DNA of 64,000 bases, from contig NC_081406.1 in the NCBI RefSeq assembly GCF_030272615.1, positions 401,218,939 to 401,282,938 of the forward strand. The letters are read 5' to 3'. This document shows positions 23,960 through 34,941 of the stretch, one piece after another. Both the position numbers and the translations under genes were made by a program. This DNA comes from Cryptomeria japonica. Taxonomy: Eukaryota > Streptophyta > Pinopsida > Cupressales > Cupressaceae. The first letter of the stretch is position 1; each line of letters starts with the position of its first letter. The notes under the pieces were generated by a model. It was not told the DNA's origin. It worked only from the letters and a program-made list of their open reading frames with translations, and did no database searches.

Positions 23960-24250
23960 GTTTTGTACTAGAAACGCATCTAGGTTAGTATCAAGAACGT
24001 CTAGGTAGAATAGATATATCTAGGATAGGTTTGGTTGTGTCTATGAATGTAATCGCATCTAGGTTTAGTATGGACACGTCTATGTGCAAAATCATGTTTG
24101 TGTCACAAAGGGATGTTTGTGTCACAAAGGCACGTTTGTGTAGGAAAGTGGCATGTTTATGATGTAGAGGTGCATCTAGGGAAAGAAAGCGTGTTTGGGT
24201 TGATGAAAACCATGTCTGTGTTGTAAAAATGTATTTGTGTCAAAGTGGGC
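23960..24250. repeat. Degenerate word-repeat array next to the C antisense gene
   Basis: Imperfect repeats of 'cgcatctagg', 'acgtctaggt' and 'gtttgtgtcacaaag'. It lies upstream of the antisense PMD gene, as in element B. Confidence 0.55.
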
Positions 24251-25601
24251 TCAAATCGGGAGTTCTGTGACACAACACGTGAGGTATGTGTGGGGTCTAT
24301 GTGTATTAGCACATTTGTATCATGAGCTTCACCATTTTGTGTATCTCGATGGTTGCGGTTTAGGTTGCGGGGTGACTCTATTACAGGTGTGGTCATATGA
24401 GCACATTGTAGTGACTAGATCAGTTTAGTTCAAAGGGAGAGGGGGACTATAGATTGGGAAGGTGGACTATTGGAGATGGGTTATAGATGACATATATAGT
24501 GTCATATGGAGACCATATCTGGATTATGAGAATTGGGAGGGGGACATTACAGAGCTACCCTATTTTTTCAAGAGTAAGTACTTGATTGGCCAGACACCCT
24601 ATATACTAGACAAACGTCTCATTGATAGGGTTTTGTAGGCAGTTTGGGCAGCATCAAAGGATGCATCAAGGATCAAGAGAGTTTATACAGACAGTGTGGG
24701 AGAAAGCTCACTAGGGGCTGATTTTATCCTATGATGCTATAGTGACATAGTTTGAGCAGATGGTTTCGATGCCTTGGGATCTACTTTGGGATGTAGAGTA
24801 TGATGCCTATTTTGCAGTACATCTAGTACCAAGTTGATAGATCCAGATGAGCCTTTGGCAGCAGAGGATGATGATGATGAGGATGATGAGGATAAGGGTG
24901 GAGGGAGACACAGGAGGTGAAGGAGAGGATTAGCGAGGAGGGTGGTGAGGGGTAGGGGTGGAAAAAGGGATGCTAGAGAGAGGGCTTAGGAGAGACGGGA
25001 TGCATAGGGAAAGAGACCACCGAGGGGTAGAGGAGGATAGGTACTACACGTTGGTAGATAGGTACAGAGACAGGTACCAAAAAGAGATGCCTAGAGACAG
25101 GTACAGGGATAGGCTAGGCAAGAGGGGGTTGCTCAAGGTGGAGATGAGGAGGAGGATGAGCTTCTAGCACTACGAGAGATTACAGCAGGATAGGCCAATG
25201 AGATCAAGGATCTAAAGAAAGATGTGACTTGATTGAGGTGACAATTAGTAGAGATGCAGAGAGAGGAATCAAGCCATCAAGAGGTACACTAAGGCTGAGG
25301 AGGAACTAAGGACACAGGGGCTAGATATGCATATGTCCTATGGGCAGGAGAGGAGATAGCCTACTAGAGAGATATGTATTACATAGTTGTTCCTCCAGAG
25401 CTAAGAGCTAGGAGCTTTAGGAGAAATTCCAGGATGACTACCATAGGGGGAAGTGACAGATTACATGCATCTAATATTGGATTTATGGGTCCAATCGCAC
25501 AACCAAGAGGGGGAGGCGGAGGAGGTGATTTTAGAGCAGGGACTTTGAGAGCTCAGGTTCCTTCGAGGCCACTTGGCTCTGAGGGAGGGTCTTCATCATA
25601 G
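24250..25601 (+). pseudogene. Antisense plant mobile domain (PMD) gene in element C
   Basis: The plus strand, antisense to element C, encodes a broken PMD protein. GVTLLQVWSYEHIVV (about 24370-24420) matches the B copy VWGFEHIAI. VIWRPYLDYENWEGDITELP and KYLIGQTPY (24505-24600) match the B copy REFTWRPYLDCPGW and ERYLIGWPV. An acidic run AAEDDDDEDDEDK (24855-24900) follows, then an Arg-rich stretch, then a Gly-rich end (PRGGGGGGDFRAG) to a stop at 25601. The N-terminal FHLP-type block is not found. Gene order, orientation and distance from the 3' LTR repeat what is seen in B, so capture predates their split or the passenger was exchanged. Many stops make it inactive. Confidence 0.75.
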
Positions 25602-27190
25602 CTCGCTTGGATCCCATTTTTTTTATCAGTATTTTGTATGATGATGTAGACACCTTCAGGTGATTTTGTAGCCTTATATATTATTGACATCACTGTATTA
25701 TGACACTTATGATTTTGATATATATATGAGATGACTCATTCCTTGTAGCAACTATATGCATGTGTACTATGTGTTTATGATTCTTCATGCTGATGCAGTT
25801 TATGTATGCATGTTCCTATAATGATTCTATAATTCTTATTATGATGATATAGATGAAAATATGTACATGATTCCATGCAATATGTTTTTGTTCCTTACCT
25901 ATTTTATATGCTTATGCAAACATGGATGTACTATATGCAGATGGATGTATGATAATTGACATGCTATAATTATTTACATAATGAGAATGTAAATGTATAT
26001 ATGATATACTAATCAGTGGTGTGTGCAAGATGTGATGTGATTATGATTTCTATATGTATGCATGAAATGAGATATGCTAACATGTGATGATGCAGATGCA
26101 AACTACATGAAATGCGGATATTTTTGGTGTGTTATTATACTCAGTCACGTGATAGCGAGCTACAAGGACTCAGGGAAGGATGATGGAGGTCAATCAACAA
26201 AGGGGGATGGAAGGTAGAAGATATGGGAGAGAAAGAGCTTCTTGTTCTTTATCATCATTGAGCTTTATTATGGAAAATAGGTTATGATAATCAAGGTATA
26301 GGTTCGACCCAAAAAGTCATTGTACTCATTTTCATGGAGATCATACAGTCGCAAACAAGAAATGCCCCAATTCACACTAGACTCACAGTGTCCTCATGTC
26401 CTTGGACAAGTCATAGAATTACTAAGAGACAATCCACAGATAACAAAACAATACTAGGTGAATCATATCCCATCCTCGCCTTTCTAGTCAAAGACATCCT
26501 GGAGATATAATCTCTACTCAGAGACATCCTGGAAAAGCTAAAAGACATGTCACCATAAAATAAAATCAAAAGAAAACCAAGACTTGACACAAACACACAA
26601 TGAAATCTTAAAGTTATTTGTGTTTCTTGCCACATATGTTAACATGTTTGATTTGGTCACAATGTTGTCATCCTGATAAAGGATAGATCGTGTTGAAAAC
26701 CATGTTGTTGCCAAAGTCTATTGAAAGATTTGATTTGTTGAAAGCCCATTGCTTCTTGCGTCTCATTTGAAACTGATTGAATCCATGAAACTGATACTTT
26801 ATTGCAAAGAAGAATGGATATTTATTGCAGATTGGCTATGCAAAGAATTTTTTATTGTGGATTGTGCTCGAAAAGGAGGAAAAAAAGATGATACTCCTCA
26901 AAACATGTGATGCTCAGGGTACCACTTCCATCACTAAATTTTGGATTTTTTCCCTAGTTATAGATTGACTTGATTTATTATGGAAGGAAAGGGTGAAAAG
27001 AGAGGTTTATTATGAATGGCTAACCAAACTTAGGTAGATCAATAACAAGGCATGATGGGATTAGATAAATTTATTATGGATAGGCTGTGAGTGTGTGTAA
27101 AGTGAAAGGATGAGATTGAATCCTAAAGGAGGGAGGAGCAATGTCTCTACACATGACATTGGTAACCCAGTTTTCACCATGGTACTTTCC
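25602..27190. other. Element C 3' internal region, no gene seen
   Basis: AT-rich sequence with many 'atatgatg' words (25620-26100), then the C equivalent of the post-pol region of B and D. Short open frames show no recognisable domain. Confidence 0.5.
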
Positions 27191-27197
27191 TAGGGAG

Positions 27198-27209
27198 CCA
27201 CCGAAGTGG
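27198..27209 (-). other. CCAC-TTCG-GTGG hairpin in element C
   Basis: On the minus strand 'ccac ttcg gtgg' folds as a 4-bp stem with a UUCG loop, an unusually stable RNA tetraloop. It follows 'tggtgaaaa', about 80 bases from the GCAAA hairpin of the same element. Confidence 0.45.
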
Positions 27210-27280
27210 TTTTCACCATTGGACGAATTTAATTCTCTTTACTTTGTCCAATTTTTCAATTTTTTTTTTGTCACAAGGTG

Positions 27281-27293
27281 CCTATTTGCTAGG
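27281..27293 (-). other. GCAAA-pentaloop hairpin, element C copy
   Basis: Minus strand 'ccta gcaaa tagg' after 'ggtgaaaa'. The stem is perfect, with an A-T loop-closing pair where element B has G-C. Confidence 0.5.
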
Positions 27294-27379
27294 TTTTCAC
27301 CAAGTAACGATTTTTTTTATTTTTATGATTTTTTTAGTATTTTTGATATTTTATTATTTTTGAATTAGGATATTCTGAA

Positions 27380-27660
27380 AAGCTATGTGTAAAACTTGCA
27401 AAGGTGCATGTTGTTGATAGGATCTCCCAGAGGTTCTCCATCTGTCGTTGAGAGCTAATATGCACTTGATCCATAGACTGTTGTGATGATGTAAGGACCA
27501 AGCCAATTGGGCTCAAATTTTACTCTCTTTTCTCAAACCTGCTGATTTTTAGGATTTCCTCTGAGAACTAAATCACCCACCTCAAATGTGTGAGGATTTA
27601 CCTTATGATTGTAGCTGCGTTATTCCTTGATTGAATGATATGTTTTCCCCTTGATTGTCT
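27380..27660 (-). pseudogene. Integrase C-terminus of element C
   Basis: The minus strand shows the conserved end of gypsy integrase: FEVGDLVLRGNPKN, EKRVKFEPNWLGPYII and the closing block GEPLGDPINNMHLCKFY, with stops between blocks. The catalytic core that should precede it is absent, so this is the right edge of an internal deletion. No chromodomain is seen. Confidence 0.8.
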
Positions 27661-28994
27661 TCCTTGATGAAGAAACTAATGTAGAATTACTAATGTGTGA
27701 GCTACGTAGGCCCATATGTGTGTCAGCTAAAGAAGTTTGGCCATCCTTGATAATAAAGTCCCTCAAGAAATTTTCATTAAAGGTCCATTGATTTGATATA
27801 TTGCCAATAGAGGGTGGATGTGTGGAACAAGTGGATGAATTATGAAGTCTTATGATTGCGAAAAGAAGTGAAAGTGGGATGGTATGATGGAGACTTAGGA
27901 TCAACAAGTATATATTTTGATTTGAAATTTTAGAACTTTTGCCCCTAGTTATTTTGATATTAGGGGAGATCAAATCTTGTTTTTTTTTTCTTAATAGGAT
28001 TTTTATCCTTGACTTTGATTTTTGCAGAGTTTGATAGATTTTGATTTTGATTTGACTAAAAGACTTTTCTTTATTTTTAACTTTTAGATTTTTCTTTTCA
28101 AGGCTTGGTTTTTGATCCCCAATAAGTAAGGGATTTTGTAATTCTTGTTGATCCATGTCTAGGAGAGGAGTGTAAATGGAATGAGCAGATGATATGGTAA
28201 GGCTATATGATTTCTTAAGAGGGTTGGTGATATATTCAACATATTCTTTGTTGGAACCACTCTTAGGACTATTGATATCAAGAGTTGCTTGTACCACTAG
28301 AGGAGATTTGCATTCGGACTTAGTAGCCACAACACTAGGTGGTTCACACCCAATTCCTTGATATTGCAAATTATTTGTAGATTGTTCGTGTCAACTAAAT
28401 ATCTTAGGAGATAGTGGGAGTTGATCAACATGAAAGATATACTCATGACCACATCCCTTGTCTTTAACCTTGAATTTTTCTTTGAGCTCTCCTTTCTTTG
28501 ATGAGGAAGTTTTCAATGATTTTGGATCCACATATGCGGATGATGGAGTTGCTTCTCTATTGGTTGGTATTATTGTTGCCAATTTTGGCTGCAGGTTATT
28601 GCAATATATGAACGGATTTGGATCACCATTAATGATCACTTCAACTCCATTGTGTGGGAACTTGACAAATTGATGATATGTTGAAGGAACAACTCTCATT
28701 TCATGAATCCATGGATTTCCTAAGAGTATATTATATGTGAGCCCTAAATCAAGGACTTGACAAACCACATCCTTCGTAACTAGCTCGACTCTAATAGGTA
28801 AGGTGACTATGCCCTTGGATGAGCACTCTTTGTCATAATACACCTTAATGGTGATTGCATGTGTAGAATTCAAAGCCTTTTTAGAATATCCCAAATTTTT
28901 AATAGTATTCAATGTACAAATGTTCAGATGTGCTTCTCCATCTATCAGGTTTCATTTGATGTGGTTTTTATTGATAAAGGCTTCAATATGTAGA
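27661..28994 (-). pseudogene. Protease and following linker of element C
   Basis: The minus-strand segment at 28391-28912, extended upstream to the solo LTR, is a retropepsin-like domain. The active-site region reads LIDGEAHLNIC, then come IKVYYDKECSSKG and the C-terminal signature TYNILLGNPWIHEMRVVPS. The open segment at 27620-28369 is a Lys/Ser-rich linker without domains (KEKSFSQIKIKIYQ), matching the stretch between protease and RT in related elements; RT itself never starts. Upstream the same protein resumes at 30559 beyond the inserted solo LTR. Confidence 0.8.
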
Positions 28995-29336
28995 GGTACT
29001 GTAGATGTCTAAAAATGGTCAACGCTTGTGGAGTCATACTTTAACATTGACGCATTGCCTTATTTTAGGGTTTTTGCATCGCATTAACATTTCTCCTATG
29101 TCCCGCACTTGGTTTTTATCATTTGCAAGCATCGAGCCCTTCTTCTGCATTCTTCATTTATCTCACTTTTGAATTTGGTCTTGTCGACAATAATCTTCAG
29201 TCATGATTTTGGTCAATCTTATCTTGTCGCATCAATGTGCATGCTCATTTGTCATATTTTGACATCGTCAATTCAATTTCATTTTGGACATTGTCAATCC
29301 TAATCAATGATGGAATTAGGGTTTTGTCCTCTTATC

Positions 29337-29580
29337 AATCTTGTCATCTTGCGATCGATTTGTCATTGATCGTTGTTGTTTTCAATTTTATCATCATGCG
29401 ATCGATTTGTCATCAATCGTTGTCATTTTCAATCTTGTCATCTTGCGATCGATTTTTCATCGATCGTGGTCATTTTCAATCTTTTTGTTTTGCAATCTAT
29501 TTTATCATAGATCGTTGTCATTTTCAATCTTGTCATTTTGCGATCAATTTGACATCGATCGTTGTCCTTCTCAATCATGT
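29337..29580 (+). repeat. Five-unit tandem array in the solo LTR
   Basis: Five units of 46-48 bp of the same 'gcgatcgatttgtcat' type as in element B. Copy number differs from B, so the array varies within the family. Confidence 0.85.
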
Positions 29581-30213
29581 CAATTTGGATCAATTAGTCA
29601 TTGTTCCTCATCAATTGGTGCATTTATCAATCAAATCATTTATCAGCATTGGTCCTTTGTTAGTTAGAATCATGATCAAATCAAATCGATATCAATTATC
29701 TTTTTTCAAGACCTAATTGTCATCCTTGCATTTTCTAGGGTTTCACGATTTATTCATTTAACCTTGTTTGTCATTTCTCCCTCTAGGTTAAATAGTTTAT
29801 TTATCCTAAGTCTTCTTGTCACAATTAAATATTTATTTAATTGGCTAACTAATTCCTCCCTTTTTTGTGAATTAATTAATAAATGAAAAATTGTTAATTA
29901 ATTCACTTAATTCCTAATTTCCTCATTTTCTAATTTTCCTAATTCCTAATTTCCTCATTTTCTAATTTCCTAATTTCTAATTCATCTAATTTCTCCTATT
30001 TCTCCTAATTTCATGGGAATGACATTTCAAGTTGTCATAATTTGTCATAATTGACAATCAATCAATTTTGGCATAGCAATTTGTCAAAATTATCAATCAA
30101 TCAATTTTGCATAGAAAGTGTCAATTTGTCATAATTTGTCATATTTGTCATTCTTGATTTGAAATTTCCATTTGAATCAAATTCATGCTAATCTTGTCTT
30201 TTCTCCAATTTGT

Positions 30214-30221
30214 CTATAAAT
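30214..30221 (+). promoter_or_regulatory. TATA-like box in the solo LTR
   Basis: 'ctataaat' in 'gtctataaattggatg', the same position as in the B LTRs. Confidence 0.5.
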
Positions 30222-30558
30222 TGGATGAATTTCTTCAATCAAGGCCCCTGGTCGAATCAATCATGCTTCTAGTACCCTTATGTTGTCGTCTCGTCTTGTC
30301 TACTTGCTTTCACATCAGGCTTATGCACTTGTAGGTGAGATCCACAAAAGAAAGCTATTTGAAGGAGAAAGAAGGACAATGGAGCCACATGAAGGAGACA
30401 TCTGCATTTGGTTTGCTTAGTTTTTAATCTTGAATGTCTTGTTTTCATGTTTTCATTGGATGTAATTAGGATTGGTCATTGCAATTGAGTTTTCGTGATT
30501 GAACTAGACTAATGTTTACATTGCTTTGATGATTTCCACATTTCCTATCTATAGGTAC

Positions 30559-31193
30559 ATTATGAGTTTGGGTTACAGATGCATCATCGGCTTCTGTGAA
30601 TGTAAGGCTATGTGGCACAGAAAGGTATACCACCATGATGCGAAACTAGTCCATGTTCATATCAGTGGGTACAAAGGTTTCTCTTAAAGTCTTATCAAGG
30701 ACGGATTTAAGTGTAGGAGATATGCGTAAGAGCTCAAGGATGGAAATGAGGGCAGGTGTCTTCCATGACTGGTCTACAAGGTCATACTCATTCTTAGTGC
30801 ATGATGAGGTTGTGGTCTTATATGGAACTCCTTGCAAAGTGACTTTACCTCGACGGGTCATGACATTACATTCAGAGGCTTCATCTTTAGAATATGAGGA
30901 ATATGGTCCACCTCCTTTTAAAACAACTTTACTCCTTTGGGTAGGACCTTCAGGAGTTTTATCTTTTATAATGATAGTAGAAACATGATTGACCACTGAA
31001 ATGTGATTAATATTAGAATCATAATCATAGGGCATTTTAGTATAATTAGTTTGATTATCTATAGTTTTTTTTTTTTCCTTGTCATGTTTAGAAAATGGCT
31101 CCTTAAACATCACATGCTCTTAATTGGAGGTGTGACCATCAACTTCTATGTCATCTTTGTCAATGAGATCCTATATGATATTCTTTTATCTGT
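30559..31193 (-). pseudogene. Gag-protease connecting region of element C
   Basis: Minus-strand segment 30646-31113 is open; the reading runs from the right-hand 14-bp duplication to the solo LTR. It has the typical pre-protease block LKSVLDKTLRETFVPTD and a basic GGPYSSYSKDEASECNVMTRRG stretch seen before protease in related gypsy elements. Upstream it connects to the Gag zinc-knuckle region across the retroposed insert, downstream to the protease across the solo LTR. Stops are present. Confidence 0.75.
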
Positions 31194-31207
31194 GACAATT
31201 GCTAGTT

Positions 31208-32838
31208 CTGATTAATTAAGAAAAATAGGTTTTCAGGACCCAAAACCTTTAATAAAGGAGATTAAGATAAGACAATACAAATTCTAGAGCTTATAAACCA
31301 CTTACAAAATGACTGGCAAAAAAGATAGCAAACCAAAAAGATAGCTATAGATAAAAACAACAAAGAAATAGGGAAAGAACTACACAGCTATAGTCTTCAA
31401 CAGGTCCTCTGCCTTTTTCACCAATTGGTCATAGGTGGCCCCAATAGCTTTGAGATCTTCTAGGTCCTTGTTAGGTTTCTTTTCTTTCTTTTTGCCTCTA
31501 GTTCAGGTTCTGGGTCCTTGAGCGTCCCTTGTGCCTTCAGTGTCTAGGTCAATATCTAGGGTCTCCTTCTCTTTGTCCAGTTTGGTGATGAGAGTATTAG
31601 TGTTGCTAGCAGAAATCTTCAGGATGCTTAAACTTTGTTTAGCAATACTCTTCAGGCACTCCTCAATTTTGTTGGCTTTACTAGCGGTACCCGAGATAGT
31701 TTGATCATTAGCGTCAGCAAGATTTTTCCTTTCCAGCATATCTTTCTCTATTTTCTCAAATCTGGGGTTGAAGGAGTCTCTTATGTTTTCAGCTTTTTCA
31801 ATGGTATTTTTTAGGTCCTCAATGTAATCAGCCATAGTCTTCCCTTCCCCAGTGTTGATGGTTTCCAAAATCTGAATTCTGTTGCTGAGATTTTTGTTGT
31901 CATCCATAGCTTTCTTGTAACCAATTATTAGCCACTCCATAGTATCCATGAAACCTTGCATACCCCCTGGAGGAGGGTTAGGGGGAGGATCAACCTTACC
32001 AGGGATATCCTGTTCCTTTTTTGGGGTGTCCCAAATAGTAGTTGTGTCTTCAACCCTAAGAGCCTCACTCGTGGTTACCTTCTCTAGGTTCTGTTCGGCT
32101 TCCGAGGTCCTTTCCTTCTTATAAACCTCCAGCTCCTTCACATTCTCCTCCTTCCTCTTGTGCTTATGTCTAGTCTGGGTGTGAAATTTAGTTTTCTTTT
32201 TCAACGACCCTTGAGGGTTCTCCTTCTCTGAGTCTTCAGAGACCTCCTCCTCCGAGGAAGGGCTAACCTGGAGGATTCTGCTTTTAGGTTTTTTACCCTT
32301 AGAGGAAGAAGGTCTTGTTTTAATGTATTTCCTCTTCTTACTAGTTTCATAATCTGAAACATCCAAGCTCTCCTTAGAATCACTTGATGGGTCACTATCA
32401 AACTCCTCATCCACTGAAAAGATAGAGTCAGACCCATCCTCCTCAGACTCTATAGAGGGCTGTAGGTGGGCTATTTGATTTGCCTTGAGATGGTCGTAAA
32501 TAAGGACCATTAAGCCTTGATGCATGGTAGTATCCCCCATAGGGTTCTCTTTGTAGGCCTTAATAGTGGCATTCATCAAGCATAGCAGAAAATAAGGAAA
32601 ACTAACCTTCTCATCATCCCTAAAATGATTGAGCAAGACAAAATGGTAGACGTAAACTTTTGTAAACCTACCATCTAATGTAATGTAGCACATTAAAACA
32701 AAGAGGACCTCTCTCTAGGGTTTAACAAAAGCCATAGGGGTAAGTAAGTTTTACTAACTTTACCAGGCATTTTTTCTCCTTCTCAGTTTCTGGATATCTA
32801 TCAATGGCCTCCTTACTGACTTTTTTGTCTCTATAGAA
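31208..32838 (-). mobile_element. Retroposed segment with 14-bp target duplication
   Basis: A 1,631-bp insert bounded by 'gacaattgctagtt' at 31194-31207 and 32839-32852. Removing it restores continuous Gag coding sequence of element C through the knuckle. A 14-bp duplication fits LINE-type target-primed retroposition rather than LTR integration (5 bp). It has no LTRs or terminal repeats, and on the minus strand it ends '...cttaattaatcag' with no poly(A) tail. It carries one 396-codon ORF. Confidence 0.8.
31503..32693 (-). CDS. 396-codon ORF in the retroposed segment, unrecognised
   Basis: Uninterrupted minus-strand ORF; I do not recognise the family. The N-terminus (TLDGRFTKVYVYHFVLLNHF) looks like a folded domain of about 70 residues. 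Then follow a Ser/Glu/Asp-rich stretch (residues about 80-125), a Lys-rich basic part (KKTKFHTQTRHKHKRKEE), a Pro run (PPPNPPPGG) and a long C-terminal coiled-coil-like half (LSNRIQILE, FEKIEKDMLERKNL). Another open frame just upstream begins MPGKVSKTYLPLWLLLNPRE and appears to belong to the same protein, offset by a shift in a 'gagagagg' run near 32714. The annotated start may therefore not be the ancestral one. It may be a retrocopy of a host or transposon-derived gene. Confidence 0.55.
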   Translation of the reverse strand: MCYITLDGRFTKVYVYHFVLLNHFRDDEKVSFPYFLLCLMNATIKAYKENPMGDTTMHQGLMVLIYDHLKANQIAHLQPSIESEEDGSDSIFSVDEEFDSDPSSDSKESLDVSDYETSKKRKYIKTRPSSSKGKKPKSRILQVSPSSEEEVSEDSEKENPQGSLKKKTKFHTQTRHKHKRKEENVKELEVYKKERTSEAEQNLEKVTTSEALRVEDTTTIWDTPKKEQDIPGKVDPPPNPPPGGMQGFMDTMEWLIIGYKKAMDDNKNLSNRIQILETINTGEGKTMADYIEDLKNTIEKAENIRDSFNPRFEKIEKDMLERKNLADANDQTISGTASKANKIEECLKSIAKQSLSILKISASNTNTLITKLDKEKETLDIDLDTEGTRDAQGPRT

Positions 32839-34150
32839 GACAATTGCTAGTTAAATGTCCTTTACTCTTGTGATATTCATAATATTCATCATCATTGCAC
32901 CAATTTGGTTTTACTTTTGGTTCATATGGTGGATTATCTGGTAGTGTTATTAGCTTATTTGCCACTAATTTCTTGAATGTTGTTTCAATCTCAATGGAAT
33001 GTATTTCCTTCAAGGTTTTGATTGCCTTAGATTGTTCACTTGATCGTTCATATTAGAATAACTTGCATTGGGGAAAGTTATCTTAGGTTTCACAACATTT
33101 GCATCTACTACCCCATCATTAACTATGTTTTTATTCTTGTTCCAAAAGAGGGGTTTGTCTTTCCCATTTTATTCCTCTTTGTTTTCTGTGAATATCTTGA
33201 TGACACCTTGTTCGATAAGGACTTTCTCAATTGCAATTCCTTTCTCAATGACTTCCTTGAAGGTAGACAAATAAGATTTTCTTAGCTCATATCCAGTTTC
33301 CTTGTTGACATTTTGAGTGAATATTTATACCATTTGTTTTTGTGGGATATCACAAGAACACCAACTAGCAAGACCTCTCAATCATTGTAAAAATAAAGAG
33401 AAAGATTCCCCATTTTTTTGTTTATTATTACATAAGGTAGCCACTAACACATTTGTTTCAATGTTGTATGAGAAGTGTTGTATGAAATCCTCTACTAGAT
33501 CACTCCATGACTTAGTTTGAGGTGGAAGTTGAGAGAACCATTCCATTGCTTGTTCACCTAAGCTTTTTGGAAACAATCTCATCAAGTATGTTTCTTCTCT
33601 TGCTACCTCAATGCAAGCTGTGAAAACTGTCTTATGTGTGCCTTAGGATCCCCTTTGCCTTTGTACTTATCAAATTTTGGTGTCATAAAATGTGGAGAGA
33701 ATGGAGGCATTAAAATTATTCTATCAAATGGGCAAGGACATATATCTTTCATTGTTTATTGTTTCTTTGGTGTATTCATGTCCACCATTTTCTTTTGCAA
33801 ATCCTTGATTTGTTGTTGCAAGTCATTCTTGGGTGGTGTCTTTTCTCTTTGAGCTAGTCCCATTCTTGGGCCACTGGGTGAAGGAGGAGAGATATAATGC
33901 ATGTATGGATGGTATTGATCATAGACATGTTCATATGGAGGAGGAACATATTTATAGTTTATATACAAACCACTTGGTTTGGTGTTTTGATGAGGAGCAC
34001 TAGGTCTAGGTCGATACATATCATGACTATAAGGATAGGAGGTATCATACGAGTGATCTTGATTATTGCCCCCAACTTTGACATAGGGTTTCCACGTGTC
34101 ATGATTTTGAATATTTGCTTGACTAAAATTATGCGGATTGGTAATATCTA
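32839..34150 (-). pseudogene. Gag of element C
   Basis: Minus-strand Gag. 33756-34019 is a Pro/Tyr-rich N-terminal part (YEHVYDQYHPYMHYISPP) with a short coiled coil (LQQQIKDLQKKMVDM). Next is the capsid-like retrotransposon Gag domain, with 33382-33585 reading LFPKSLGEQAMEWFSQLPP and WSDLVEDFIQHFSYN. Then comes the zinc-knuckle-like end (YYEYHKSKGHLTSNC). Frames change and stops occur. The 5' end is cut by element E at 34151 and the knuckle by the retroposed segment. Its role would be particle assembly and RNA packaging. Confidence 0.85.
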
Positions 34151-34941
34151 TGTTAGAATCAATGACAGTCCCAAAGACACTGAGGGGGGTGAATCAGTGT
34201 CTAACTGGTTAGTAGAATATTTAAACTTAATAAGAACTTTGTATCCCAAAACAGTGTACCGATAAATAATAATTGATGCAACAAATAAGAATAATAGAGA
34301 CAACATAGAGAACACACCATAACACAAGATATTTAATGAGGAAACCCAGTGTGGGAAAAACCTTGATGGGATTTGTGACCCACAATATTCATTCACTGGC
34401 CAATGAATAAATACTACTTACAATGAGGGGCCTGCACATGTAGGAACGCTAGCAACCTAGAGCTCACTGCTCAATTACAAAATAGAAGTCTCACTGACCT
34501 ACAAAATGTATTATTAAAATCCAATACAATGTACTGCTTCAAATCAACATCAACTATGTCAGGTTCAGTATTGGTTTAAGCTCAGTCTATAACCAAAACC
34601 TTCGTTGTCAACTATATCACCTTATACAAAATATCGTATATCCTCACTCTCTCTCCTATATCAAAATGACCTATAAGATCTCATACATATATGAGTCTTT
34701 TACAATATGCCATGTCGGCTTTTACAAGAGATAATTACATTATAAAACAATAAACAAAAGTTTATTCTATGTCAGCTTGAGTGTCGGTATGCATTGTTGC
34801 CGCTACCAGTGAAGTGCCTGTCGGTGTATGTAGAAGTCTATTGCCAGTGTTGGTGACTATCAGTGGGTTGACAAATGATTTCCAATTGGTTTCCATCAAT
34901 GACAACATCAACTATTTTCATAAGAGTGTAGAATTCCAATA
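34151..34941 (-). repeat. 3' LTR of element E
   Basis: 791 bp, aligning with 39945-40709. The plus-strand start is 'tgttagaatcaatgac'; the end is 'attccaata', where the other copy has 'tttcaaca'. It shares the 'gggggtgaatcagtgtcta' block with E'. Confidence 0.85.

Larger units (their letters stand above)
29000..30553 (+). mobile_element. Solo LTR of the B family with target duplication GGTAC
   Basis: A 1,554-bp LTR, 'tgtagatgtctaaaaatgg' to 'tttcctatctata', flanked by GGTAC at 28995-28999 and 30554-30558. It aligns with the B LTRs end to end but is more diverged and has a five-unit array instead of nine. The last bases are TA where CA is expected, a single transition. It interrupts the protease coding region of C and arose by LTR-LTR recombination. 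Confidence 0.92.
22723..34150 (-). mobile_element. Element C: internally deleted Ty3/gypsy element
   Basis: Minus-strand element inserted in the post-integrase ORF of A. Reading from high to low coordinates it has gag, protease, the integrase C-terminus, a 3' region with an antisense PMD gene, a polypurine tract and a 3' LTR. The RT/RNase H/integrase core is missing between about 28390 and 27660. It contains a solo LTR (29000-30553) and a retroposed segment (31208-32838); with these removed, its reading frame continues. Its 5' LTR is not in the window because E and F interrupt its 5' end. Confidence 0.85.
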
